DNA of 8,446 nt. Source: Pedobacter sp. UBA5917. Lineage in GTDB: Bacteria; Bacteroidota; Bacteroidia; Sphingobacteriales; Sphingobacteriaceae. A program made the position numbers and the translations under genes. Positions 1-5,624 of this stretch are shown here, one piece after another. Below the pieces are notes generated by a model that had not been told where the DNA came from, made no database searches, and saw only the letters and a program-made list of their open reading frames with translations. The stretch lies in NCBI RefSeq assembly GCF_002432345.1, contig NZ_DJDT01000159.1, positions 1-8,446 on the forward strand. The letters are read 5' to 3'. How positions within the stretch are numbered: position 1 is the stretch's first letter; every line of letters begins with the position of its first letter.

Positions 1-539
1 TTGTTCAGCAGGTATTTAATGCGGTAGCCGAGTGCTTTGTTCTCTACAATCAGGAATTGGGTTGTTTTTACGGTAAGTTTGGCTGTTTCTTTATCGTAGT
101 CGATAATGAGCACGTTCGGATTGATAAGTTTACATTGCGCTGCGTTGGGGGTGGTGCCTATAAAGTAATCCTTAAACATGGCAATATAATGCTCCCTGTT
201 CGGATCGGGCTTAATGGTTACCTCGGCCAGTTGGGTTATACTCTCCTCTAGAACCAGATCGAGTTTTACGGCCTTGTCTGAAACAACAACATTTTTATTC
301 AGGGCTTTATAACCGATCAGCTGCACTAAAATATCATAGTTGCCCGGTTTTAAGGGTAAACTATATTTACCATCATTATCGGTAACGGTAGCAATTTTAT
401 AACCGCTAACATAAACGCCTGCCCCAGGTAGGGCCTCGCCGCGTTTATCTTTAACCGTACCCGAAAGCATATAACTTTGCTGGGCGGAAGAGATTCTGCC
501 AATAAATAATAAGCAGAGTAGAAGTAATAAGGATTTCAT
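1..539 (-). CDS. Secreted CarboxypepD_reg-like protein, N-terminal part (runs off the left edge)
   Basis: The start is ATG at 537-539 and the reading frame stays open through the window edge, giving 179 codons with no stop. Residues 1-20 form a signal peptide (MKSLLLLLLCLLFIGRISSA, followed by QQ). Residues about 24-105 form a carboxypeptidase-D regulatory-like beta-sandwich: it starts SGTVKDKRGEALPGAGVYV, continues with TDNDGKYSL, and ends with the 'Y.I.V..IGY' strand. A second conserved block follows (REHYIAMFKDYFIGTT...NP...IDYD...FLIVENKALGYRIKYLL). I recognise this pattern from larger Bacteroidota surface or periplasmic proteins annotated only as 'carboxypeptidase-like regulatory domain-containing protein'. 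The biochemical role is unknown. The export signal implies a location outside the cytoplasmic membrane. The gene lies 188 bp after the stop of its upstream neighbour and has its own candidate control region (inverted repeat 549-570), so it is probably transcribed separately. Confidence 0.85.
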   Translation of the reverse strand, partial: MKSLLLLLCLLFIGRISSAQQSYMLSGTVKDKRGEALPGAGVYVSGYKIATVTDNDGKYSLPLKPGNYDILVQLIGYKALNKNVVVSDKAVKLDLVLEESITQLAEVTIKPDPNREHYIAMFKDYFIGTTPNAAQCKLINPNVLIIDYDKETAKLTVKTTQFLIVENKALGYRIKYLLN

Positions 540-543
540 GCAA

Positions 544-574
544 TAAATATAAACTAATTTATTAGTTTATTCAA
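544..574 (-). promoter_or_regulatory. Possible promoter of the left-edge gene, spanning a perfect inverted repeat
   Basis: On the minus strand a TTG (572-574) lies 20 nt upstream of TATATTTA (544-551). This is close to the Bacteroidota -33 TTG / -7 TAnnTTTG pattern but lacks the final G. The perfect inverted repeat at 549-570 fills the spacer, like the operator in front of blaI in this window but with a different sequence. The predicted transcript would begin almost at the start codon, which weakens the call. Confidence 0.25.
549..570. repeat. Perfect 10-bp inverted repeat with 2-nt spacer
   Basis: Arms ATAAACTAAT (549-558) and ATTAGTTTAT (561-570) are exact reverse complements separated by TT. 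The element lies 10-31 bp upstream of the start codon of the left-edge gene. It could be a dimeric regulator site or a weak AU-rich hairpin in the 5' leader. Its AT-richness makes some chance symmetry likely, but a 10-bp perfect arm pair right before a start codon is more than expected by chance. Confidence 0.55.
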
Positions 575-642
575 GGTGCAAAAGAAATATTACTTAGAAG
601 TTGTTCAGTATTACCTATACGTTACCATCCCTGCCGTGGTCT

Positions 643-707
643 GTGTCTTCACAGGCCTCTCAGTAATTTTATTGATTTTTTAATTTAGGAATGGTCTGTG
701 GAGACAC
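643..707. repeat. Imperfect 15-bp inverted repeat in the intergenic region (REP-like or transcription end)
   Basis: Positions 643-657 and 693-707 are reverse complements at 13 of 15 positions. In a plus-strand RNA the two mismatches become G-U pairs, so all 15 could pair around a 35-nt loop. The left arm also lies in a local hairpin, GGTCTGTG-TCTT-CACAGGCC (638-657). TGGTCTGTG occurs twice in direct orientation (637-645 and 692-700). The element lies between the stop of the 728-1483 gene and the next gene. It lacks a U-tract, so it does not look like a standard intrinsic terminator; a dispersed palindromic repeat is the alternative. Confidence 0.5.
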
Positions 708-727
708 TTACTATGGGGTAGGGGTGA

Positions 728-1483
728 TTAATTCTGGTCTTCGAGTTTAAAAAGAACCTCTACGATTACGTCAGATACAACGGGTTTACCGTTTGTAATT
801 TGTGGAGCCCATCTAGGGGATAACCCAACTGCCCTGATCGCTTCAGCATCACAGCCATATCCAATACCATTTAATATGGTTGGATTGATCAGGCACCCAC
901 CTTTATTGATTGTAAACTTAATCACCACTTTACCCTCAATATTCTTTTTTATTGCCTGGTCAGGATAAATCAAATGTTTATGAATAAAGTCATAAAAAGC
1001 TTTTTTTCCAAATGGATAAGAGGCTGGTATATTAAAGGTTGGGAAAGCACAAACCAGGTAATCGCTTACAATGTATTTAACTTTTTTGCGCTTCTCTGAT
1101 CTTTTAGCTGTTACAGTTAATGTAGTTGTATCGAGCTTAACATTCTTAAATGTATTTAGGGTAATTGTAATAAACCGACTTCCTTGATTAATCACCTTAA
1201 ATTCCTCTGATCCCGTATTTATCGTAAAAATATCATTTGGTTTAATTCCATTAATGGCAAAATATCCCAAACTATCTGCTTTAGCGTAAATTACATCATT
1301 TTGGAGAATGGTATCCTGAGAAGTGGTTTTGATATAGAGATTTGGAATTGCGGTACCATCAATATTAAGAATTCGGCCTTTTACATTGATGGTATCCAGA
1401 TAGAATTTTTTAGGCGATATATTTTGAGCGTTTGCTTTTAAAAAAAAGCATATCAAAACAACAAACGGAATTATTTTTTTCAT
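728..1483 (-). CDS. Secreted CarboxypepD_reg / TonB C-terminal domain protein (paralog B)
   Basis: The frame opens further upstream at 1516, but I choose ATG at 1481-1483 because it places a clean signal peptide at residues 1-20 (MKKIIPFVVLICFFLKANAQ) and gives 251 residues, the same length as the neighbouring paralog. Residues about 33-115 resemble a CarboxypepD_reg module (VKGRILNIDGTAIPNLYIKT ... LGYFAINGIKPND). Residues about 160-248 form a TonB_C domain: FYDFIHKHLIYPDQA, IEGKVVIKFTI, GIGYGCDAEAIRAVGLSPRW, and the closing strand VEVLFKL. Classical TonB has an N-terminal membrane anchor and a proline-rich linker, and both are missing here, so energy transduction by this protein alone is doubtful. 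It may be a free periplasmic protein, or stay tethered by an uncleaved signal sequence. It is the third gene in a probable recN transcript. Substrate and partner are not known. Confidence 0.85.
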   Translation of the reverse strand: MKKIIPFVVLICFFLKANAQNISPKKFYLDTINVKGRILNIDGTAIPNLYIKTTSQDTILQNDVIYAKADSLGYFAINGIKPNDIFTINTGSEEFKVINQGSRFITITLNTFKNVKLDTTTLTVTAKRSEKRKKVKYIVSDYLVCAFPTFNIPASYPFGKKAFYDFIHKHLIYPDQAIKKNIEGKVVIKFTINKGGCLINPTILNGIGYGCDAEAIRAVGLSPRWAPQITNGKPVVSDVIVEVLFKLEDQN

Positions 1484-1506
1484 GATTAGATGATGCTGTA
1501 AGAAAT

Positions 1507-1584
1507 ACGTTTCCACAATTGGTTAATAATTTCATTAGTATAACCTATTTCTTGAAGAACAGCAATTCCATTTAAATTCGGAAA
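1507..1584 (-). pseudogene. Possible remnant of a third TonB_C paralog
   Basis: Between the two paralogs, one minus-strand frame reads LNGIAVLQEIGYTNEIINQL. This aligns with the TonB_C core of paralog A (FITLQDLGYGCAEEVIRVIN). Around LQEIGY (1540-1557) the DNA matches paralog A (1766-1783) at 16 of 18 bases. There is no start codon or signal peptide for it and the frame stops soon after, so if it is homologous it is a decayed fragment left by tandem duplication. A match this short could be coincidence. Confidence 0.25.
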
Positions 1585-1598
1585 TGATCCAAGGTAAC

Positions 1599-1619
1599 AT
1601 AGATTATAGATTATAGATT
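1599..1619. repeat. Three exact tandem copies of ATAGATT
   Basis: The 7-bp unit ATAGATT is repeated three times without change in the spacer between paralogs A and B, 27 bp past the paralog A stop in the direction of transcription. It resembles a slippage-generated microsatellite. No promoter element depends on it, so phase variation is only a possibility. Confidence 0.6.
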
Positions 1620-1645
1620 GGGGTTTGCATAACGTGATTAAGTCA

Positions 1646-2401
1646 TCAATCAACCAGTTTGAAAGGAATTTCAATGCTAATATTTTGTTCAACAGTAATG
1701 CCACTTAGAGCGGGAATCCATTTTTTTGAGCTATTAATCACCCTAATTACTTCTTCAGCACATCCATAACCTAAATCTTGAAGCGTAATAAAATTTTTAT
1801 AGTTCCCTTTTTCATCTATGGTAAACTTAATTACTACCGTCCCCTCAATATTGTTTAATATTGCTTTTTGAGGATATTTGATGTTGTATTTCACAAACTC
1901 ATAAAATTTTTTCAGGCCACCGGGATATTCTGCAGATTTGGTGTAGCCGAATGGATGAAAGTCATATATGGTGGTATCCTTTCTTTTGACAAGCAATTTT
2001 TCTTTTGAAGAAAGTCTCTTTGCAACAATATTAAATGCTGCTGGATCTTTATTTAATTCAAGAGGGTGAAGTGGTACCATGGTAAGCAATAAGAACCGGC
2101 TTCCATTTATTGGTTTTTCAATGGCGGTGGTGGCAGCCCTAACCCTAATCCAATCGGTAGGTTTTATCCCGTTTAATTTAAATAAGCCATTTCCATCCGT
2201 TATCGTCCTGATGTAATTAAAATCTTTATCCCAGGTTTCAGATAATACCCTGGCATTTTTTACAGGCTTTCCTTTTTCATCTATAACTTTTCCATAAATA
2301 TTTATGGTATCAGTGCTAAAAACTATGCTGTCGGCACTTTTTTGTGCTTTTAGGCTTAATGCAGTTAAAAGCAGTAAATAGAATAAAATATATTTCTTCA
2401 C
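1646..2401 (-). CDS. Secreted CarboxypepD_reg / TonB C-terminal domain protein (paralog A), GTG start
   Basis: The start codon is GTG (2399-2401). The codon just upstream in frame is a TAG stop, and no later ATG would keep the signal peptide (VKKYILFYLLLLTALSLKAQ, residues 1-20), so GTG is well supported. The protein has 251 residues. Residues about 34-112 form a CarboxypepD_reg-like module (NIYGKVIDEKGKPVKNARVL ... GNGLFKLNGIKPTDW). Residues about 160-249 form a TonB_C domain (FYEFVKYNIKYPQKA, IEGTVVIKFTIDEKG, LQDLGYGCAEEVIRVINSSK, IEIPFKL). It shares length, domain order and many residues with paralog B downstream, which indicates tandem duplication. It begins 34 bp after the recN stop, so co-transcription with recN is likely. 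No membrane anchor or proline-rich linker is present. The role is unknown; the fold suggests protein-protein contact in the periplasm. Confidence 0.87.
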   Translation of the reverse strand: MKKYILFYLLLLTALSLKAQKSADSIVFSTDTINIYGKVIDEKGKPVKNARVLSETWDKDFNYIRTITDGNGLFKLNGIKPTDWIRVRAATTAIEKPINGSRFLLLTMVPLHPLELNKDPAAFNIVAKRLSSKEKLLVKRKDTTIYDFHPFGYTKSAEYPGGLKKFYEFVKYNIKYPQKAILNNIEGTVVIKFTIDEKGNYKNFITLQDLGYGCAEEVIRVINSSKKWIPALSGITVEQNISIEIPFKLVD

Positions 2402-2433
2402 CTATTGAAGATGCAGTAGGACTGAATTTCCAT
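2398..2433 (-). other. Possible 11-codon coupling ORF between recN and paralog A
   Basis: An ATG (2431-2433) lies 2 nt past the recN stop codon and opens an 11-codon frame, MEIQSYCIFNR. Its TGA (2398-2400) overlaps the GTG start of paralog A as GTGA. Ribosomes ending on recN could restart here and then deliver translation to the GTG. This is read from the layout only; a frame this short in a 34-bp gap can arise by chance. Confidence 0.25.
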
Positions 2434-2435
2434 AA

Positions 2436-4088
2436 TTATCCCAGCAATTCTTTCGCATTTTCAATTGCCGATGCCCCCGGATTTTTACCACTTAACATTT
2501 CGGCGATTACGCCAATACGTTCTTCCTGTTTAAGCTTACGGATTCCTGTTGTGGTTTTTCCTTTATCTTCGTTTTTATGTACAAAGTAATGTGAAGCGCC
2601 TTTAGCGGCAATCTGCGGTAGGTGTGTGATCGAAATTACCTGCATGTTTTTACCCAGGTCGGCAATTACTTCTCCAACCTTTAAAGCCGTTTCGCCCGAA
2701 ATCCCTGTATCAATCTCATCAAAAATAATAGTCGGCAATGAAGTGTGTTTGGCCAGTAGCGCTTTTATGGCCAACATTAAACGCGATAATTCACCTCCTG
2801 ATGCTACTTTGTTTACCGGGGCTGGTGCCTGACCAGCATTTGCGGTAAAAAGTAAATTGATTTCATCCAGGCCATCTTTATTCAACTCCGATAAAGTTTT
2901 TTGATCCAGCACCAGTTTGGCATTTAGCATGCCTACCTTTTTAAGGGTAATACCGGTTTGCTCCTCAACAGTTTTAATGGCTTTTTTACGGTTTGCACTT
3001 AATTGATCGGCTTGTTTATGCAGTTCTTTTTTAAGCTGATCGATTGCTGCCTGTAACTTTTCGATATGTTCGTCAGAAGACAAAAGTTTGTTCAGGTTCT
3101 CTTCCAGTTGTTTTTGGAAGGCCAGCAGTTCTGTATTATCGGCAAGTCTGTGTTTTTGTTGCAGGGAATAAAACAGATCCAATCTTTGGTTTACGATTTC
3201 CAAGCGCTCGGCACTGTGAAGGGTATTTTCTTCTATCGCAGAAACCTCATCGATGATGTCTTTTATTTCAATAATGGATGAGCGCAAACGTTCGTAGAGT
3301 ACATTGATCGCCGGATCGAATTTTTCGATGCCCTGTAACTGTAACGAAGCCTCTTTTAAAATCTGTAGGGCAGAAGGTTCACTTTCATTAATTAATCCCG
3401 AAGCCGTAAGTAAAGCCCTTTTAATGGTTTCGGCATGGGTTAAACGTTCCAATTCCTGTTCCAGTTCTTCCTGTTCGCCAACCTGTAGTTTTGCCTGCTC
3501 GAGTTCGTTGAACAAAAATTGTTCGTAATCCTGTTTATTACGGGCCTCGCTGGCTTCTGCTACCAGTTTTTTTAATAAAGAAGTATCCTGTTTGAGTTTT
3601 TTAAATCCGCTGCGGTAATTGAGTAGTAACGAATGATGGTTGGCCAGTGAATCTACAATCAACAACTGAAAATCGGCATCATTAATCTCCTGTGTAGCAT
3701 GCTGGGAGTGGATATCGATCAGTTTTTCGCCAATCTGTTTAAGGGTAGACAGGTTAACAGGAGTATCATTAATAAACGACCTGGTTTTACCATCTATCGA
3801 AATTTCCCTGCGCAGAAGGCCCTCCTTTGAAAAATCGAGATCATTATCCTCAAAAAGTTCTTTAAGGTTCTCATCTGCCAAAACAAAACTTCCTTCTATA
3901 ACACATTTTTTATCCTGGTTAAAAAAGTACTTACTTTCTGCCCGCTGACCGAGAATTAGCGATAATGCTCCAAGTATGATGGATTTACCGGCACCGGTTT
4001 CGCCAGTGATAATATTTAAGCCTTTATCGAATTCGATATCCAGACTATCAATTAATGCGTAATTACGAATAGAAAGTTTTTGTAGCAT
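2436..4088 (-). CDS. recN: DNA repair protein RecN (SMC-like ATPase)
   Basis: RecN is a cytoplasmic SMC-family ATPase that acts in recombinational repair of double-strand breaks together with RecA. The 550-residue length is normal for the family. The N-terminus MLQKLSIRNYALIDSLDIEF is the typical RecN opening. Walker A is GETGAGKS (residues 29-36). A long charged coiled-coil region covers roughly 150-390. The ABC signature SGGELSR is at 430-436, Walker B IIFDE ends at D457-E458, and the switch histidine lies in ITHLPQIA. All ATPase motifs are intact. I start at ATG 4086-4088; the frame extends three codons to a TTG at 4097, but ATG fits family N-termini better. A candidate promoter lies just upstream, and a terminator-like sequence separates it from the hydrolase gene. 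Confidence 0.97.
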   Translation of the reverse strand: MLQKLSIRNYALIDSLDIEFDKGLNIITGETGAGKSIILGALSLILGQRAESKYFFNQDKKCVIEGSFVLADENLKELFEDNDLDFSKEGLLRREISIDGKTRSFINDTPVNLSTLKQIGEKLIDIHSQHATQEINDADFQLLIVDSLANHHSLLLNYRSGFKKLKQDTSLLKKLVAEASEARNKQDYEQFLFNELEQAKLQVGEQEELEQELERLTHAETIKRALLTASGLINESEPSALQILKEASLQLQGIEKFDPAINVLYERLRSSIIEIKDIIDEVSAIEENTLHSAERLEIVNQRLDLFYSLQQKHRLADNTELLAFQKQLEENLNKLLSSDEHIEKLQAAIDQLKKELHKQADQLSANRKKAIKTVEEQTGITLKKVGMLNAKLVLDQKTLSELNKDGLDEINLLFTANAGQAPAPVNKVASGGELSRLMLAIKALLAKHTSLPTIIFDEIDTGISGETALKVGEVIADLGKNMQVISITHLPQIAAKGASHYFVHKNEDKGKTTTGIRKLKQEERIGVIAEMLSGKNPGASAIENAKELLG

Positions 4089-4094
4089 GCTAAG

Positions 4095-4126
4095 CAAAAA
4101 TATTAAAATTTATGTCAACAGTTCAA
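4095..4126 (-). promoter_or_regulatory. Candidate recN promoter (Bacteroidota type)
   Basis: On the minus strand TATTTTTG (4095-4102) matches the -7 consensus TAnnTTTG exactly. A TTG (4124-4126) lies 21 nt upstream, slightly longer than the usual spacing of about 19. Transcription would start only a few bases before the recN ATG. The exact -7 match supports the call; the short leader and long spacer weigh against it. Confidence 0.4.
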
Positions 4127-4129
4127 TAC

Positions 4130-4164
4130 AAAACAAAAACAGCGGAGAATAAATCCTTTTGCTG
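4130..4164 (-). terminator. Weak or decayed terminator after the hydrolase gene
   Basis: On the minus strand CAGC (4161-4164) and GG (4155-4156) can pair with CC (4144-4145) and GCTG (4140-4143), with an AAAA bulge on one side. A T-rich tract, TTTTTGTTTTG, follows. The right arm and T-tract are the same sequence as the strong terminator at 5565-5597 (a 22-bp exact match, 4131-4152), but the left arm has changed, leaving a poorer hairpin. It sits 15 bp past the hydrolase stop codon. Confidence 0.5.
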
Positions 4165-4178
4165 ACAAAGCGTTAATA

Positions 4179-5507
4179 CTAATTCTTTATTTCAGCCTCT
4201 TTTAAAAAATCGATTACAGTTTTATTAAAAAGGGGGGCATTTTCTTCAGGTACCATATGGGTTTCCTTTTTAAAAATAATCAATTGGGATTTGTTGATAT
4301 GATCTGCAATAAGTTTGGTATGCTCAGCTTTGATTACATCTTTTTCGCCCGCCAGTACCAATGTTTTCGCACTGATGGTACGCAGTTCTTCAACTTTGAT
4401 ATTGGGCTCCGTTGATAACATATAAAGCAATCGTGTTAACTGTTTTGATTCTACATCATTTTTCTGCTGAAGTATTTTTAAATCCTTTTTCAGTTTGGTA
4501 AGCATGCTTTTTTCAACAGCGTCTTCAGTTGGATTCAGGTTAGCACCCATTACAATTAACTTCCCTACGTATTTAGGATATTTGATTGCCATAATCAGGG
4601 CAGTATTACCGCCGTCACTCCATCCCAGTACATTTACCTTTTTTAAGTGAAGGGAATCTAAAAGTATTTTCATGTCTGATGCAAAAATATCGTAGCTTAA
4701 ATTGGTACTATTTTGATCGATACTTTTTCCCTGTGCACGGGTATCAACAGCAATAACGCGATAATGCTTTGCCAATTCGGGTATCTGTTTGGTAAAATCA
4801 ACAATCGATTGGCCGTTTCCATGTAACAACAATAAAGGTTCGCCCTCACCGTAAGTTTCGTAATAGATTTTTATTCCGTTAATGTTGCAATATTTCCCTA
4901 TACGTTTGTTACTCCCGTAGTTGGTTTTCCAGATTACCGAAGCTTTTGTTGTTTTAATCAGCAATGTTTTGCCGCCAACTGAATCTGTTCTGTTGTGCGA
5001 GCTAATGGTGGTGCCATCAGGTATTTTTGCACTTGTACGGAAACCTTTTAATGGATTATCCGGATTGTTTTCGAAGTCTGCATTTTTAATCGGAACTTCT
5101 TTCCAATCTCCATTTTCAGTTTTAATTTCGAATTTTAAATTATCTACGAAAAAGTTTCCATTGCCTTCAAAATTGGCATAGAGCCAAATTTCTTTGGTTT
5201 TTGGATTGAGTTTACTGCTGATTAGTAAAGGATGCCACAAGGTATCTTTAACCATATCTTTCGCCAGGTTGGCATCTAGCCATTCATCATCGTTAATAAC
5301 CTGTTGGGTTTTAATCACGACATTTTTGAGTGAATCCGTTTCAGTAGACTTTAGGTCTAATGAATACCGGAAATCGCTGCCTGCAAATTTTTCAATTTTT
5401 AAAATCAGTCCAAAATTGAATGAGTTAGAAACTACTTTTGTTTGGGAAAAAGCGGATAAACTAAGAAGGGTTAGAAGCGAAATGATATTAAATTTAATGG
5501 AGCGCAT
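4179..5507 (-). CDS. Secreted alpha/beta hydrolase with N-terminal beta-rich module
   Basis: The 442-residue protein has a signal peptide (residues 1-21, ending AFSQ). Residues about 25-200 form a beta-rich, probably sandwich-like module (EIWLYANFEGNGNFFVDNLK, then DWKEVPIKNADFEN) that I cannot assign to a named family. From about residue 207 a complete alpha/beta-hydrolase fold follows. It has the oxyanion-loop motif LLHGNGQS (H229), the nucleophile elbow GWSDGG (Ser297), a likely acid Asp390 in LVLAGEKD, and the catalytic His417 in KKETHMVP. The triad is therefore complete, and the enzyme should cleave an ester, lactone or similar bond outside the cytoplasm. The substrate cannot be read from the sequence. 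The start is ATG 5505-5507. The gene is flanked by terminators on both sides, so it is probably a single-gene transcript from the promoter-like region at 5521-5562. Confidence 0.88.
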   Translation of the reverse strand: MRSIKFNIISLLTLLSLSAFSQTKVVSNSFNFGLILKIEKFAGSDFRYSLDLKSTETDSLKNVVIKTQQVINDDEWLDANLAKDMVKDTLWHPLLISSKLNPKTKEIWLYANFEGNGNFFVDNLKFEIKTENGDWKEVPIKNADFENNPDNPLKGFRTSAKIPDGTTISSHNRTDSVGGKTLLIKTTKASVIWKTNYGSNKRIGKYCNINGIKIYYETYGEGEPLLLLHGNGQSIVDFTKQIPELAKHYRVIAVDTRAQGKSIDQNSTNLSYDIFASDMKILLDSLHLKKVNVLGWSDGGNTALIMAIKYPKYVGKLIVMGANLNPTEDAVEKSMLTKLKKDLKILQQKNDVESKQLTRLLYMLSTEPNIKVEELRTISAKTLVLAGEKDVIKAEHTKLIADHINKSQLIIFKKETHMVPEENAPLFNKTVIDFLKEAEIKN

Positions 5508-5520
5508 AAAGAAATAATGT

Positions 5521-5562
5521 TAAAGTCTGACGAAGGTACAAATTAAATTAAGTCAGATTTTA
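5521..5562. promoter_or_regulatory. Inverted repeat flanking the putative hydrolase promoter
   Basis: Arms TAAAGTCTGAC (5521-5531) and GTCAGATTTTA (5552-5562) are reverse complements at 10 of 11 positions, with a 20-nt spacer. On the minus strand the spacer region contains TTAATTTG, one mismatch from the -7 consensus TAnnTTTG. A TTTG lies 17 nt further upstream, inside the T-tract of the preceding terminator. The proximal arm would fall at the start of the hydrolase mRNA. It may be an operator for an unknown dimeric regulator or a leader hairpin. Confidence 0.4.
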
Positions 5563-5564
5563 TC

Positions 5565-5597
5565 AAACAAAAACAGCGGAGAATAATCCCCGCTGTT
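5565..5597 (-). terminator. Intrinsic terminator of the blaI-M56 unit
   Basis: On the minus strand AACAGCGG (5590-5597) pairs perfectly with CCGCTGTT (5572-5579) around a 10-nt loop, and the RNA then runs into TTTGTTTG. The hairpin starts 28 bp past the M56 stop codon. This is a standard GC-rich stem plus U-tract. Confidence 0.9.
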
Positions 5598-5624
5598 CAT
5601 CATCTGTTTGGTTGTGTGTTATTT

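Noticed and set aside
57..251. Plus-strand open frame over the left-edge gene
   Set aside because: It is antisense to a frame with a signal peptide and recognisable domains, and its own translation has no recognisable domain.
1486..1704. 72-codon minus-strand frame overlapping the end of paralog A as an intact gene
   Set aside because: Its first third overlaps the conserved end of paralog A in another frame and it has no sensible start. Only the 1507-1584 part is kept, as a possible remnant.
3044..3528. Plus-strand open frames inside recN
   Set aside because: They are antisense shadows of the coiled-coil coding region, where recN is continuous and complete.
4065..4080. Extra BlaI operator near TACGAA inside recN
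   Set aside because: Only a half-site is present; TTCGTA does not follow at the right spacing, and the position is inside coding sequence.
4108..4118. TTGACA as a sigma-70 -35 box for recN
   Set aside because: No -10 box lies at the right distance, and the Bacteroidota-type -7 element nearby explains the region better.
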